Positions 14,846 through 21,975 of a stretch of 21,975 nt of DNA are shown piece by piece; position 1 is the first letter of the stretch; each line of letters starts with the position of its first letter. The stretch is from NCBI GenBank assembly GCA_020061125.1, contig JAGUYV010000100.1, positions 1-21,975 on the forward strand, in the 5' to 3' direction. This DNA is from a bacterium (GTDB lineage Bacteria > UBP15 > UBA6099 > DSWB01). A program made the position numbers and the translations under genes. The notes under the pieces were generated by a model. It was not told the DNA's origin, made no database searches, and saw only the letters and a list, made by a program, of their open reading frames with translations.

Positions 14846-17800
14846 TTACGGAAATTGAAGCAAAATGGCGGGCGAACGGCCGGAGAAAAAACGACCCTCG
14901 GCGTGCTCCCAGTCCGGATCCGTGTTGAAGACATCAGTGTGTATGTTGCTGTTGAGCCACAAGCCGTCCGCGCCCTGCACGCTGATGGCGATATTCTTGA
15001 ATTTGAACGGCGCGCCGTCCATGGTCATGACCGACACCTTGTTGTTTTTACGGATCGCGCCCAGTTGCGCTTCGGGAATGTCCACCACGAATGTTTCCCA
15101 TTGCATGAAGGGAAACCCGTTTGACGGGACCGGGGCTGCGGGCGCGCCGTTGATCAGGATGCGCGCGGGCATGCTTCCCCGGTTTCCGAACACGCTGATG
15201 CGCACTTTGGCCGCGCGCACGGGAATAGAGTCTTCAAAGGAGCGTGCGGGCATTTCCTGCTCAAGATTGAAGGCCCGGCCCTTGATGTTCAGCTCCATGA
15301 GGCGGAATTCGTCCTGGGTCATGGGTACGGGCAGGATGGCGTTCGAGGGCGGGGCTTTTCCGTGCTTCACGGTGATGCGCGTGGTGAGGCCGGGATACCA
15401 GCATCCGGCGAACGAGGTAATCGCGAATCCGGAGGTTGCGAACGGCGTGGCCATGACATCATCCGCGCGGATGCGGAGCCGGTGCGTGTGCGTGCCGTAT
15501 TCCACGGGCAGGGAGAACGCGGCCCATCCCCGGCCCGTGGCCGAGGCCGCGACGGTACGGCCGTCGTATTCGAGCTGCGCGGGCATGATTTCATCCGCGC
15601 GGCCCGACAGCGTCATCACGAACTCGGGCGCGCGCACATCCTTGCGGAACATGAGGCGCAGCTCCATGTCCGCGGCCTGGTCCCGGACTTTTGTTTCCGA
15701 CCACGCGGACAGGGGCGGATCCAGAAAGAAGTGCGTGCCGCCGGGCGTGTCTCCGTGATACGCGCCGGTGTTGTCGGGTTCGAGCAGTTTCCCGTCCTGG
15801 CGCACGCTGTGAACCGGAACCGGGGATTCGATGAAGAACCGCAGGGAACCCTGGACCGTGCGGATTTCGTACACGGTTTCCTCGGGGTCCTCGCGGATGA
15901 TCTTGGTGCGCACGCCGCGCAGCACGGGCCTCTTGAGCGTGTCGCGCGGCACGCTTTCCATGATCACGACCTGGTGCTCGCCGAGCGGGAATTTGAAACG
16001 GCCCCGCCTGTCCACCACGAGCTGATCATGCCACATATCGTATGGATAGATGATGTGCAGCAGATTATCGGGATGCGCGAGTTGGAGAGGGATTTGCCTG
16101 GGTCTGTAACCCGGATTGCGCAGGGTCAGCACCTGTGTGTCCGCGTTGAAGAAATTGAAGCCGTAGGCTTCGTCGCGCGCGGGGTCGCCGCCGAACATGC
16201 GTCCATAGAAAGAGAAGACCGGATCGCGGAGTTTTGCCCAGATAAGGGCCTTTGCCAGAATTTTCCATTTGGCGTCATCGAGGAGTGATGGCGTGATGTA
16301 GAGTTCGCGCATCTGCACGCCTCGGCCCAGGTACATCATCACATTGTCCGCCCAGGTGAGCAAAGGCTCGTTTTCGCCGCCCAGCCGGTTCAGCCTGCCG
16401 TCAATGATCCCGTGGGTCATCATGGCGTAGGGCGGGAAGGTCTGCTCGCGCCGGGTGAGCAGATCGTAAATGTGCGCGTCGTAGTATGTGATGGAGCGGT
16501 CCCGCGGCTCGATGGCGGGCGCGGTGAGGTTGTATCCGTAATCCGCGGACCCGATCCAAACCGTATCCGCGTGGGCCAGCCACCAGGGGCTTAACCACAT
16601 GTGCGATGTGATGCTGGAGAACACGGCCGGGTTTTCCTGGTGCATGAAATCCAGCAGCCCGGCCATGGCGCCGGCGTTGGCCTCGAAGCTCTGCGCGGGC
16701 GTGGGCTTGTATCCGTCACCCGCGCCCGTGCAGTTGAAATAATTGAAGTCGTGCTTGAAATAGCGTGCGCCGTGGTTTTGAATGAGGTCGCGGAGCCGGG
16801 TGCGCAGTGCCGCGTTGTATTTGGGGCCGCTCATGCAGAAGTAGTGCCCCTCGGGGCTGACCTCGTAGGGAACGGTTTTGCTGAACGGCAATTTGAGCGT
16901 GTGTCCGCACAGGGGCAGCCACAGGCCCAGCCGGCCGCCCCGGTCGTTCAGTGCGCGGCCCAGGGGCGCGAGGTCTTCCGGGAACAGGCGCTTGTCCGCA
17001 TCCCACAACGAATCCGGATTCTGCCAGCCGTCGTCCACCACCACGGAATCCAGGCGCGCGCCGTGCCGCCCGAGGCTTAGGTTGATGGTGTCGAAAATGG
17101 ACACAAAAGCATCCGTGTTCATGCCGCCGGACCGGATGTCGTACCACGAGTTGTAAACCGTGATCGGATTCGGCGGGCGGCGGATCGTATGCAGATAAAT
17201 GGTGAACGCCTGGCGCGTTTCACCGAGTCCCTTGGGCGCCGCGCCGATGACCGCGGAGAAACTCTCCACCCAGTCCTGGCCGAGGGTCCATCCGGGATAG
17301 TGCATGAGGATGATGTCCATGTCCCGGATGATGCTGTGCGCGGCGGGGTGTTCCAGTCCGGTGAATATGTGCTGATCCATGAACACGGGCTGGCCCAGGC
17401 CGCCGCCGTATGCCTGGGTGACGCCCGTGAAATGTTCGACGGTTACGGAATCAATGGAAACCGAACGGCCCTTGTCGCAGCGCATGCGCAGGCTTTTTCG
17501 CATGAAGAAATCATCAGGGTACAGGGTGTAAAGCGCCTGGACATCCACTCCGAGTTTGTGATGCCGGAAGGAGAGAATGAGCCTGCGGCCTCCATGGTCG
17601 AGGTGCTCATCCACGCGGCCCGTGTAGTCGAAGTCGTTCGAGGAAACCGCGGTTCCGTCCATGAGCGTGAACGCGAATTCCTCGGGCGCCGGGGGCAGGG
17701 ATTCGCCGGAGATTTTGTTGCCCAGCGCCCAGGTGCCGGTCCAGCGCGTGCGGGACATGAAGTTGCGCTCGATGAATTGGTTGCCGATTCCGGGATCCGT

Positions 17801-17935
17801 AGGGGAAGGGGTCACCTTCACGGCCGTGTCCTGCGCCGAGGCGGGCAGGGCGAGAAGAACGAGCAGGGCGCATGCGAACACGGCCGCGGCGCGCGCCCCG
17901 TGCGGTTTGTATTGTGCGAAAGGGAATCCGCGCAT
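14846..17935 (-). CDS. Exported GH36-like glycosidase (alpha-galactosidase clan)
   Basis: Probable exo-acting retaining glycosidase outside the cytoplasm; alpha-galactosidase-type activity is the closest guess. The 1029-residue protein starts with a signal peptide (cleavage ASA|QDT after residue 34). An N-terminal beta-sandwich is followed by a TIM barrel: VYNSWYDIRSGGMN, then VVVDDGWQNPDSLW (about 298), then ARYFKHDFNYFNCTG with the likely nucleophile D396, then VWIGSADYGYN with the likely acid/base D465. The spacing of about 69 residues resembles clan GH-D enzymes. After the barrel come several beta-rich segments and a C-terminal region (about 850-1029) that could bind carbohydrate. This is longer than most GH36 enzymes (about 550-750). 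It starts five bases after the small helical gene ends and is the last gene of the five-gene series. Substrate is not certain; a new GH36-related family is possible. Confidence 0.85.
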   Translation of the reverse strand: MRGFPFAQYKPHGARAAAVFACALLVLLALPASAQDTAVKVTPSPTDPGIGNQFIERNFMSRTRWTGTWALGNKISGESLPPAPEEFAFTLMDGTAVSSNDFDYTGRVDEHLDHGGRRLILSFRHHKLGVDVQALYTLYPDDFFMRKSLRMRCDKGRSVSIDSVTVEHFTGVTQAYGGGLGQPVFMDQHIFTGLEHPAAHSIIRDMDIILMHYPGWTLGQDWVESFSAVIGAAPKGLGETRQAFTIYLHTIRRPPNPITVYNSWYDIRSGGMNTDAFVSIFDTINLSLGRHGARLDSVVVDDGWQNPDSLWDADKRLFPEDLAPLGRALNDRGGRLGLWLPLCGHTLKLPFSKTVPYEVSPEGHYFCMSGPKYNAALRTRLRDLIQNHGARYFKHDFNYFNCTGAGDGYKPTPAQSFEANAGAMAGLLDFMHQENPAVFSSITSHMWLSPWWLAHADTVWIGSADYGYNLTAPAIEPRDRSITYYDAHIYDLLTRREQTFPPYAMMTHGIIDGRLNRLGGENEPLLTWADNVMMYLGRGVQMRELYITPSLLDDAKWKILAKALIWAKLRDPVFSFYGRMFGGDPARDEAYGFNFFNADTQVLTLRNPGYRPRQIPLQLAHPDNLLHIIYPYDMWHDQLVVDRRGRFKFPLGEHQVVIMESVPRDTLKRPVLRGVRTKIIREDPEETVYEIRTVQGSLRFFIESPVPVHSVRQDGKLLEPDNTGAYHGDTPGGTHFFLDPPLSAWSETKVRDQAADMELRLMFRKDVRAPEFVMTLSGRADEIMPAQLEYDGRTVAASATGRGWAAFSLPVEYGTHTHRLRIRADDVMATPFATSGFAITSFAGCWYPGLTTRITVKHGKAPPSNAILPVPMTQDEFRLMELNIKGRAFNLEQEMPARSFEDSIPVRAAKVRISVFGNRGSMPARILINGAPAAPVPSNGFPFMQWETFVVDIPEAQLGAIRKNNKVSVMTMDGAPFKFKNIAISVQGADGLWLNSNIHTDVFNTDPDWEHAEGRFFSGRSPAILLQFP

Positions 17936-17940
17936 GGCGG

Positions 17941-18288
17941 TCAGCCGCCGCAGGATGCGATCAGCAACTGGAGTTCCCCGGCGATAGCGGCCAGGTGGCG
18001 CATGAAATCGTCATGCTCGCTTGATGAAACGATGTCCATTTGCAGCAGCCGGGCCAGGGCGGGGCAGGCTGCCAGGATCTGCTCGTGAGCGGCGAGGGCG
18101 TGGCGCGCGTCTCCGGTCCCGGTGCGCGCGATGCTGGCTACCGCGTCCTGAAGCGTGGTCAGAAACCGTTCCATCTCGGGGATGCGCCGGTCCCGGTGCC
18201 GTTTGGTGTATTGCAGCTTTTCGTCAACAAGCCGGATGAGGTCCAGGGTGTGCGCGTATGCGGGCTGTTTCTCGAAGGAGAAGCTCAT
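17941..18288 (-). CDS. Small helical protein of unknown function
   Basis: Not recognised. The ATG at 18288 (115 residues) is chosen because it lies 13 bases after the lipoprotein stop; the longer frame to 18381 would overlap that gene by 80 bases and add a Pro/Arg-rich stretch. The protein is predicted almost wholly alpha-helical (YAHTLDLIRLVDEKLQYTKR, RIPEMERFLTTLQDAVASIA, ARHALAAHEQILAACPALAR, DDFMRHLAAIAGELQLLIAS), with no signal peptide or TM segment, so it is probably a cytosolic helical bundle. It sits between an exported lipoprotein and an exported glycosidase, with gaps of 13 and 5 bases, which implies co-expression but does not reveal a role. Confidence 0.7.
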   Translation of the reverse strand: MSFSFEKQPAYAHTLDLIRLVDEKLQYTKRHRDRRIPEMERFLTTLQDAVASIARTGTGDARHALAAHEQILAACPALARLLQMDIVSSSEHDDFMRHLAAIAGELQLLIASCGG

Positions 18289-18301
18289 GGCGGGGATTTT
18301 A

Positions 18302-19216
18302 TCACCGGGTTGCGGGGGGCGGCGATTCCGCGCCCGGCCCGTCCTTTCTGATGGAATAGGAAATGACTTCGGAGAGCACATTGGGAGCGTATTCGGCTAC
18401 GCGGCCGATGCCTGCGGCGTAGCACACCGCGTAATAGTTCTCCGGCTTGAAGTCCGGCGCGTTTTTGTTGGTGCAGCAGATGGTTTTGTAACGGGCGGGA
18501 GCGGGGTCGTCGTCGGGCAGGTGAAGGAAACCCGGCTCCCCGCATTCGAGGCTCTCGCTGGCGTCGTACCCCGCGAGAAATTTTTTGTCCCATGAATCGC
18601 CGGGTTTGAGGTTGTGTTTTCCGGCGATGCTCTTTTCCGTGATTTTGCCGTCCTTGACGAAAACCAGGTACACCCATTCGCCGTCGCTCATGTAGCCCTT
18701 GCCGTTGATGGGGCCGCTGGATTTATCTTTTGTGGAAGAAGGAGCGGGTTTTTTGTCCGGGTTGCCGCCTGGCGCGGCCGGCGTCCGGGAATTGCCGGGC
18801 GCTTTGTCGTCGAGTTTTTCCTTCTCGCCTTCGAGCAGCATATACACCTCGCGGCCGTCAATCGTCACCTTTTTTTCGAGCATGGTGCGGATTTCGTAGC
18901 GCGTACACACTTCGTCGGGCGTGTCCGGCGCGGCCGGGTGCTGTTCCTTGACAATGCGCGTGTAGCATTCGCGCACCTGGTAGGACCACGATGCTGGAAT
19001 CCAGAGCGGAAAGTAATCGCCGGGGTCGGAATTGACCACGGGTTTTGATTCTTCGGCGGCCAGATCGGGCTGTTTCCCGGTTATGGGAATGGGGGGATGT
19101 TTGTGTTTGTTTGGGCAACCAGCCGCGGCCGCGAGAAGGACCGCGAACCCGAGCAGGGCGCACACGCGCGCCGCGTGTTTCCATTCAGAAATGTGTGCCG
19201 TGCCCGTTCGCATCAT
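18302..19216 (-). CDS. Lipoprotein with YFPL-x5-W-x-Y motif
   Basis: Signal-anchored lipoprotein: a hydrophobic stretch ends in LLAAAAGC with the lipidated Cys at C34, followed by a polar, low-complexity stretch to about residue 65. The mature domain has DYFPLWIPASWSYQVR (67-82), then GKGYMSDGEWVYLVF (172-186), LKPGDSWDKKF (203-213) and YAAGIGRVAEY (266-276). The combination of YFPL..W.Y near the N-terminus with an A/P-G-x-G-x-V motif near the C-terminus recurs in many uncharacterised bacterial lipoproteins. There are several extra Cys residues, including CC at 247-248. A Gly/Pro/Lys-rich stretch (about 138-168) looks like a disordered insert. The function is unknown. The start (two ATGs, 19216/19213) has no ribosome-binding site and lies 44 bases after the tlyA stop. 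Confidence 0.82.
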   Translation of the reverse strand: MMRTGTAHISEWKHAARVCALLGFAVLLAAAAGCPNKHKHPPIPITGKQPDLAAEESKPVVNSDPGDYFPLWIPASWSYQVRECYTRIVKEQHPAAPDTPDEVCTRYEIRTMLEKKVTIDGREVYMLLEGEKEKLDDKAPGNSRTPAAPGGNPDKKPAPSSTKDKSSGPINGKGYMSDGEWVYLVFVKDGKITEKSIAGKHNLKPGDSWDKKFLAGYDASESLECGEPGFLHLPDDDPAPARYKTICCTNKNAPDFKPENYYAVCYAAGIGRVAEYAPNVLSEVISYSIRKDGPGAESPPPATR

Positions 19217-19218
19217 TA

Positions 19219-19232
19219 TGTATCAAAATACA
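19219..19232. promoter_or_regulatory. Palindrome abutting the lipoprotein start codon
   Basis: TGTAT-CAAA-ATACA is a perfect inverted repeat ending two bases before the ATG at 19216. It lies where a ribosome-binding site should be and none is present. It could be an operator, an RNA hairpin limiting initiation, or chance in a short AT-rich gap. Confidence 0.3.
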
Positions 19233-19260
19233 CGCAACCGGAGCAAAGGGCAAGCGCGGC

Positions 19261-20091
19261 TCACGCGTCCAGGGCCTGGTGCGCCTGCCTCACCACATCG
19301 CGGATTTTTTCAAGCGGCAGTTCCGGGACATGCGCAAATCCCGGCTCCGGCCTCGCGAGCAGCAGAAACTCGATGTTGCCTTTTGGTCCGGTGATAGGCG
19401 AGAACGCGGCGTCCAGAGGGCGCAGTCCCGATTGACGCGATGCATGCGCGGCGCTTTCCAGAACCTGCTCGTGCACGGCCGGGTCGCGCACCACGCCGCC
19501 CTTGCCCACGCGCTCACGCCCTGCCTCGAACTGCGGCTTGACCAGCGCCACCAGCGCGCCTATCGGCACCAGCAAACGCGCGAGCGCGGGCAACACTTTG
19601 TCGAGCGAGATGAACGACACATCCACCGTGACGATATCGAACGCGCGGCTGAAATCGCCGGGGGCCGCATGGCGTGCGTTGAAACGCTCCATGACCGTGA
19701 CGCGCGGGTCGTTGCGCAAACGCAAATCGATCTGCCCGTAGCCCACATCCAGAGCAGTGACGGATGCGGCCCCGCGCTGCAGCAGGCAGTCCGTGAACCC
19801 GCCCGTGGACGCGCCCGCATCCAGCGCGTGCAGCCCCGACACATCCAGCGCGAACGCATCCAGGGCCGCGGACAGCTTATGACCTCCGCGGCTCACGAAT
19901 TCGCATTCCGCGTTCTTGAGCCGGACGGCCGCATCCGCGGACACCTGCGCCCCGGCCTTGGTTGCGGGCGCGCCATCCACCAGCACATCTCCGGCCATGA
20001 TGCGCGCGCGCGCCTTTTCGCGTGACGCGCACAACCCTCGCTCCACGAGCAGGGTGTCCAGCCTCTGTTTTTCAGGCTTGCCGCGCGCCAT
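19261..20091 (-). CDS. tlyA: TlyA-family 2'-O-methyltransferase (rRNA cytidine)
   Basis: S-adenosylmethionine-dependent methyltransferase of the TlyA/hemolysin-A family, whose characterised members methylate ribose 2'-OH of rRNA cytidines and affect capreomycin susceptibility. The 276-residue protein has an N-terminal S4 RNA-binding domain (about 9-65: RLDTLLVERGLCASREKARA), then the marker SRGGHKL and a Rossmann methyltransferase fold with the SAM loop DAGASTGGFTD (91-101). The K-D-K-E catalytic set is complete: K72, D157 in VDVSFI, K185 in LVKPQFE and E241 in GNIEFLL. These are all shifted by three from K69-D154-K182-E238 as recalled for the M. tuberculosis enzyme. Length is typical. GGGAGA lies upstream of the ATG at 20091. 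It is the second gene of the minus-strand series, 18 bases after the beta-propeller gene. Confidence 0.95.
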   Translation of the reverse strand: MARGKPEKQRLDTLLVERGLCASREKARARIMAGDVLVDGAPATKAGAQVSADAAVRLKNAECEFVSRGGHKLSAALDAFALDVSGLHALDAGASTGGFTDCLLQRGAASVTALDVGYGQIDLRLRNDPRVTVMERFNARHAAPGDFSRAFDIVTVDVSFISLDKVLPALARLLVPIGALVALVKPQFEAGRERVGKGGVVRDPAVHEQVLESAAHASRQSGLRPLDAAFSPITGPKGNIEFLLLARPEPGFAHVPELPLEKIRDVVRQAHQALDA

Positions 20092-20109
20092 GGGGCCGCA
20101 TCTCCCGCG

Positions 20110-21042
20110 TCACTGGAGCGCGTTCAAATCGAACGCGCGCAGAACCGGAACCGCCGCGTCCAGAAGCAGCAGCCGGTTGTCCCGGCTCACGCTCATCCAC
20201 TGCGGTTCCTGGAAAAGAAATCCGTCCCGGTCCGTGTTGGTGATGAAATATTCCAGGTATCCGAAGTCGTCGTAAACTTTGAGAGACATGTCGCCCTGGT
20301 CGAAGAGCCAGATGCGCGTTTGCAGATCCACGGCCAGGAGAGCGGGCCGCGACAGGCGCACGGATGCGTCCATGCTGTTGCGCCGCACCACCACGCGCCG
20401 GAACTCGCCCCGGTGGCTGTACCGTTTCACAGCGCCGGTTTTGCCTTCGAGCACATAGAGTTCGCCCACGGCGTCGAGGGCGCCGTCTGCGGGAGCCAGA
20501 AGCGCCGCATCGCGGGGCAGGGGCTTGTCCCCGGTCTGGCCGCCAATCACGAACTTGAGTTCCTGGTTGCGTGCGATTGCGTGAATCCGCGCGTTCGCGC
20601 TGTCGAAAAACACAAGCTCGCCTGACGGTGAGCACACCGCCCGGGAAAGCGCATCCGGGATATGTTCCGGGGGAGTGAAATCCTTGACGGGCAGCCCGTC
20701 GGGGCCGATCGCCAGAAATCCGGCGTGTGTGAGAATGACCGTGGGGCCGCCGCAGCGCCACATGACTGCGGGCGGTGCGGGCGCTTTCTCAAGAGGCGTG
20801 AACATGAGCGCCGCGCCCGTGTCCGCGTCGAAAGTGAACAGGCCCGCGGGCGGGCCGGCAAGCAGGGTCACGGTGTTGTCCGTGCGGTCCAGGGCCGCGG
20901 CTGTTATGAACTGGAAATCGCCCTGGCCCGGATATCCTCTGACCTCGAACGCGCGGGGCAGTTCCGTGAAATTCTGCGCCAGCGCCGGGCTGGCGGTAAA
21001 AAGCAACAGGAGAAATGCAATCAGCGGGAACCGGTTCCTCAT
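20110..21042 (-). CDS. Exported beta-propeller (NHL-like) protein
   Basis: The ATG at 21042 gives 310 residues with a clean signal peptide (MRNRFPLIAFLLLLFTASPALA|Q). Alternative ATGs at 21084 and 21120 would add a long N-region; the one at 21084 has a GAGG nearby, so the start is not certain. The mature protein has short repeated beta units with GLFTFDADTGAALMF, GFLAIGPDGLPVKDF, GELVFFDSANARIHAI, GELYVLEGKTGAVKRYSHRG, RIWLFDQGDMSLKVYDDFGY and NRLLLLDAAVPVLRAFDL. These match the alternating strand-turn pattern of NHL/SMP-30-type propellers, about six blades. Such proteins usually bind ligands or partners; no catalytic site is evident. It is the first gene of the five-gene minus-strand series and is divergent from the right-edge membrane protein gene. 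Confidence 0.82.
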   Translation of the reverse strand: MRNRFPLIAFLLLLFTASPALAQNFTELPRAFEVRGYPGQGDFQFITAAALDRTDNTVTLLAGPPAGLFTFDADTGAALMFTPLEKAPAPPAVMWRCGGPTVILTHAGFLAIGPDGLPVKDFTPPEHIPDALSRAVCSPSGELVFFDSANARIHAIARNQELKFVIGGQTGDKPLPRDAALLAPADGALDAVGELYVLEGKTGAVKRYSHRGEFRRVVVRRNSMDASVRLSRPALLAVDLQTRIWLFDQGDMSLKVYDDFGYLEYFITNTDRDGFLFQEPQWMSVSRDNRLLLLDAAVPVLRAFDLNALQ

Positions 21043-21119
21043 GCGGCATTGTAATGCATAGGCGCTTGCGGCATCAAGTTTCATGGCGGCCTCGTGCGCG
21101 CCCCGGTTTTTTTTGCGCA

Positions 21120-21148
21120 TTGTGCGCGGCGGCGCGGGCAGGTAAACT
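21120..21148 (+). promoter_or_regulatory. Predicted promoter of the right-edge membrane protein gene
   Basis: -35 TTGTGC (21120-21125), exactly 17 bases, then -10 TAAACT (21143-21148). It lies in the 165-base gap between two divergent genes and leaves a leader of about 53 bases. The arrangement is close to TTGTGG-N17-TACACT in front of the CHAT gene. Confidence 0.4.
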
Positions 21149-21207
21149 AATTATGAACTGCAACCGGAAATCCTGACACGGCCGTGCAGCCGGAGGAAAG
21201 GCGCACA

Positions 21208-21975
21208 ATGAGCGGACGCATCAACAGCATCATGGGTTCCCTGCTCATCGGCGGATTCGCGATTCTGTTCGCCGCGGACATCGTCTACCTGGCCATGGGG
21301 TATCGCGCGGCCGTGTTCGGCCTGTTCGTGCTCCTGGCCGCGGCCTGGGGCGCGTTTCACCTTTTCACCGCGATCATGCCCCCCGTGCGCCTTGAGCCGG
21401 GCGTTCCCGATCCGCCCTCGGGCGTTCCCGAAAGCCTGTTCGCCGCGGACAGCCCCGCAGTTCTAATTAACGCCCCGGAGCAGGGCGCGGGCTGGATCAA
21501 CACCCTGCGCCACTGGGTCGGACCCGTGGCGCGCGCGGACGCGGAAACGATTGATGGCGTTGACGGCAGTCTCATCGTGGCCGTGCCGCAGCAGGCGGCA
21601 CATGCGCTCACGAACGCGGATTTATTCAAGAAACTCGAACGGGCCGCGGAAAACGGAGCAGCGGTGATCGTTGACAACCCCGGGCCGGAAGCCGCACGCG
21701 CACTCGGCCTGGAGCTTGCGGACGATACTGTCAGCGGCCCAGTCACATGGGTGGATTCCAACGCGCTCGGCGTACAGCCCGCGCAGCAGATTGCGGACAG
21801 TCCTCTGTGCCTGTGTGTGCGGCGCATCGTGAACATGCCGGGCGCATTCGCGGACTGGATGCGCTGCGCCGAATATCCCGCAGTCATCACAAAACCCCAC
21901 GGACGCGGGGTTTTCATCGTCACATTGTTTTCATGGGCGGAAACGCTCACCGAACTGCGACAGGGTATCGAACCG
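21208..21975 (+). CDS. Two-TM membrane protein of unknown function (3' partial)
   Basis: Open from the ATG at 21208 to the right edge, 256 codons with no stop, so the C-terminus is missing. GGAGGAAAGG (21192-21201) precedes the start. Two hydrophobic segments (about residues 9-31 and 34-56) are joined by a short loop, so both termini face the same side, probably the cytoplasm. The soluble part (from about 58) has alternating strands and helices: DGSLIVAVPQQAAHAL, AAENGAAVIVDNPGPEAARA, then HGRGVFIVTLFSW near the visible end. This recalls the N-terminally anchored DUF4350/GATase-like domains (G-x-G-V-F/V-V strand after a beta-alpha unit), but the match is loose. It is divergent from the propeller gene. 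Confidence 0.8.
   Translation, partial: MSGRINSIMGSLLIGGFAILFAADIVYLAMGYRAAVFGLFVLLAAAWGAFHLFTAIMPPVRLEPGVPDPPSGVPESLFAADSPAVLINAPEQGAGWINTLRHWVGPVARADAETIDGVDGSLIVAVPQQAAHALTNADLFKKLERAAENGAAVIVDNPGPEAARALGLELADDTVSGPVTWVDSNALGVQPAQQIADSPLCLCVRRIVNMPGAFADWMRCAEYPAVITKPHGRGVFIVTLFSWAETLTELRQGIEP

Noticed and set aside
13874-15124. 416-codon plus-strand frame opposite the epimerase and the glycosidase end
   Set aside because: Crosses two real genes and an intergenic promoter; its Phe/Gly-rich part is the reverse of the lysine-tail codons.
21357-21950. 197-codon minus-strand frame at the right edge
   Set aside because: Ser/Arg-rich shadow; the plus strand has a ribosome site, two TM segments and an open frame to the edge.

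Overview
This is a window of about 22 kb from a bacterial chromosome with high GC content (around 60% by eye). Several proteins carry signal peptides, one is a lipoprotein, and there is a two-TM chemoreceptor, which fits a Gram-negative-type envelope. A glycyl-radical-enzyme activase suggests an anaerobic or microaerobic life. No rRNA, tRNA or phylogenetic marker allows a secure assignment. The mix (elaborate chemosensory kinase, exported CHAT/TPR protein, exported GH36-like glycosidase, YFPL-type lipoprotein) would suit a deep-branching phylum or a deltaproteobacterial-type lineage, but that is inference. No mobile element, CRISPR array or RNA gene was seen, and no gene-free stretch exceeds about 165 bases.

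Layout. (1) Positions 1-7357, plus strand: a chemosensory operon with a hybrid CheA that runs off the left edge, CheW, a chemoreceptor and a CheB methylesterase. An intrinsic terminator follows, shared with a converging gene. CheR and a stand-alone CheY are not in view. (2) Positions 7439-9749, minus strand: a glycyl-radical-enzyme activase, a STAS-domain anti-sigma-factor-antagonist-like protein with its own promoter, and an exported protein with two tandem C-x5-C domains. (3) Positions 9856-13473, plus strand: a 1205-residue exported TPR-CHAT protein, divergent from the activase across a 106-base promoter region. (4) Positions 21042 down to 13490, minus strand: a five-gene operon-like series (beta-propeller protein, TlyA rRNA methyltransferase, lipoprotein, small helical protein, GH36-like glycosidase). 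Below it lies an NAD-dependent epimerase with a histone-H1-like lysine tail, which has its own promoter and a CRP-type palindrome. (5) Positions 21208-21975, plus strand: the start of a two-TM membrane protein that runs off the right edge.

The most unusual part is the chemosensory cluster. Its CheA has an HPt-like domain with no phosphorylatable His in the visible part and a long P3 stalk resembling Pil-Chp (type IV pilus) CheA proteins. Its receptor has a cytoplasmic hairpin of roughly 260-280 residues per arm, about twice that of E. coli Tsr, with a four-heptad internal duplication and a changed motif just after the tip. Its CheB keeps the methylesterase triad but has lost every receiver phosphorylation residue. 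Together these point to a divergent chemosensory pathway in which adaptation may not be controlled by phosphorylation of CheB. Second come the lysine-tailed epimerase under a perfect TGTGA-N6-TCACA site, and the exported CHAT protein with an embedded ferredoxin-like domain.
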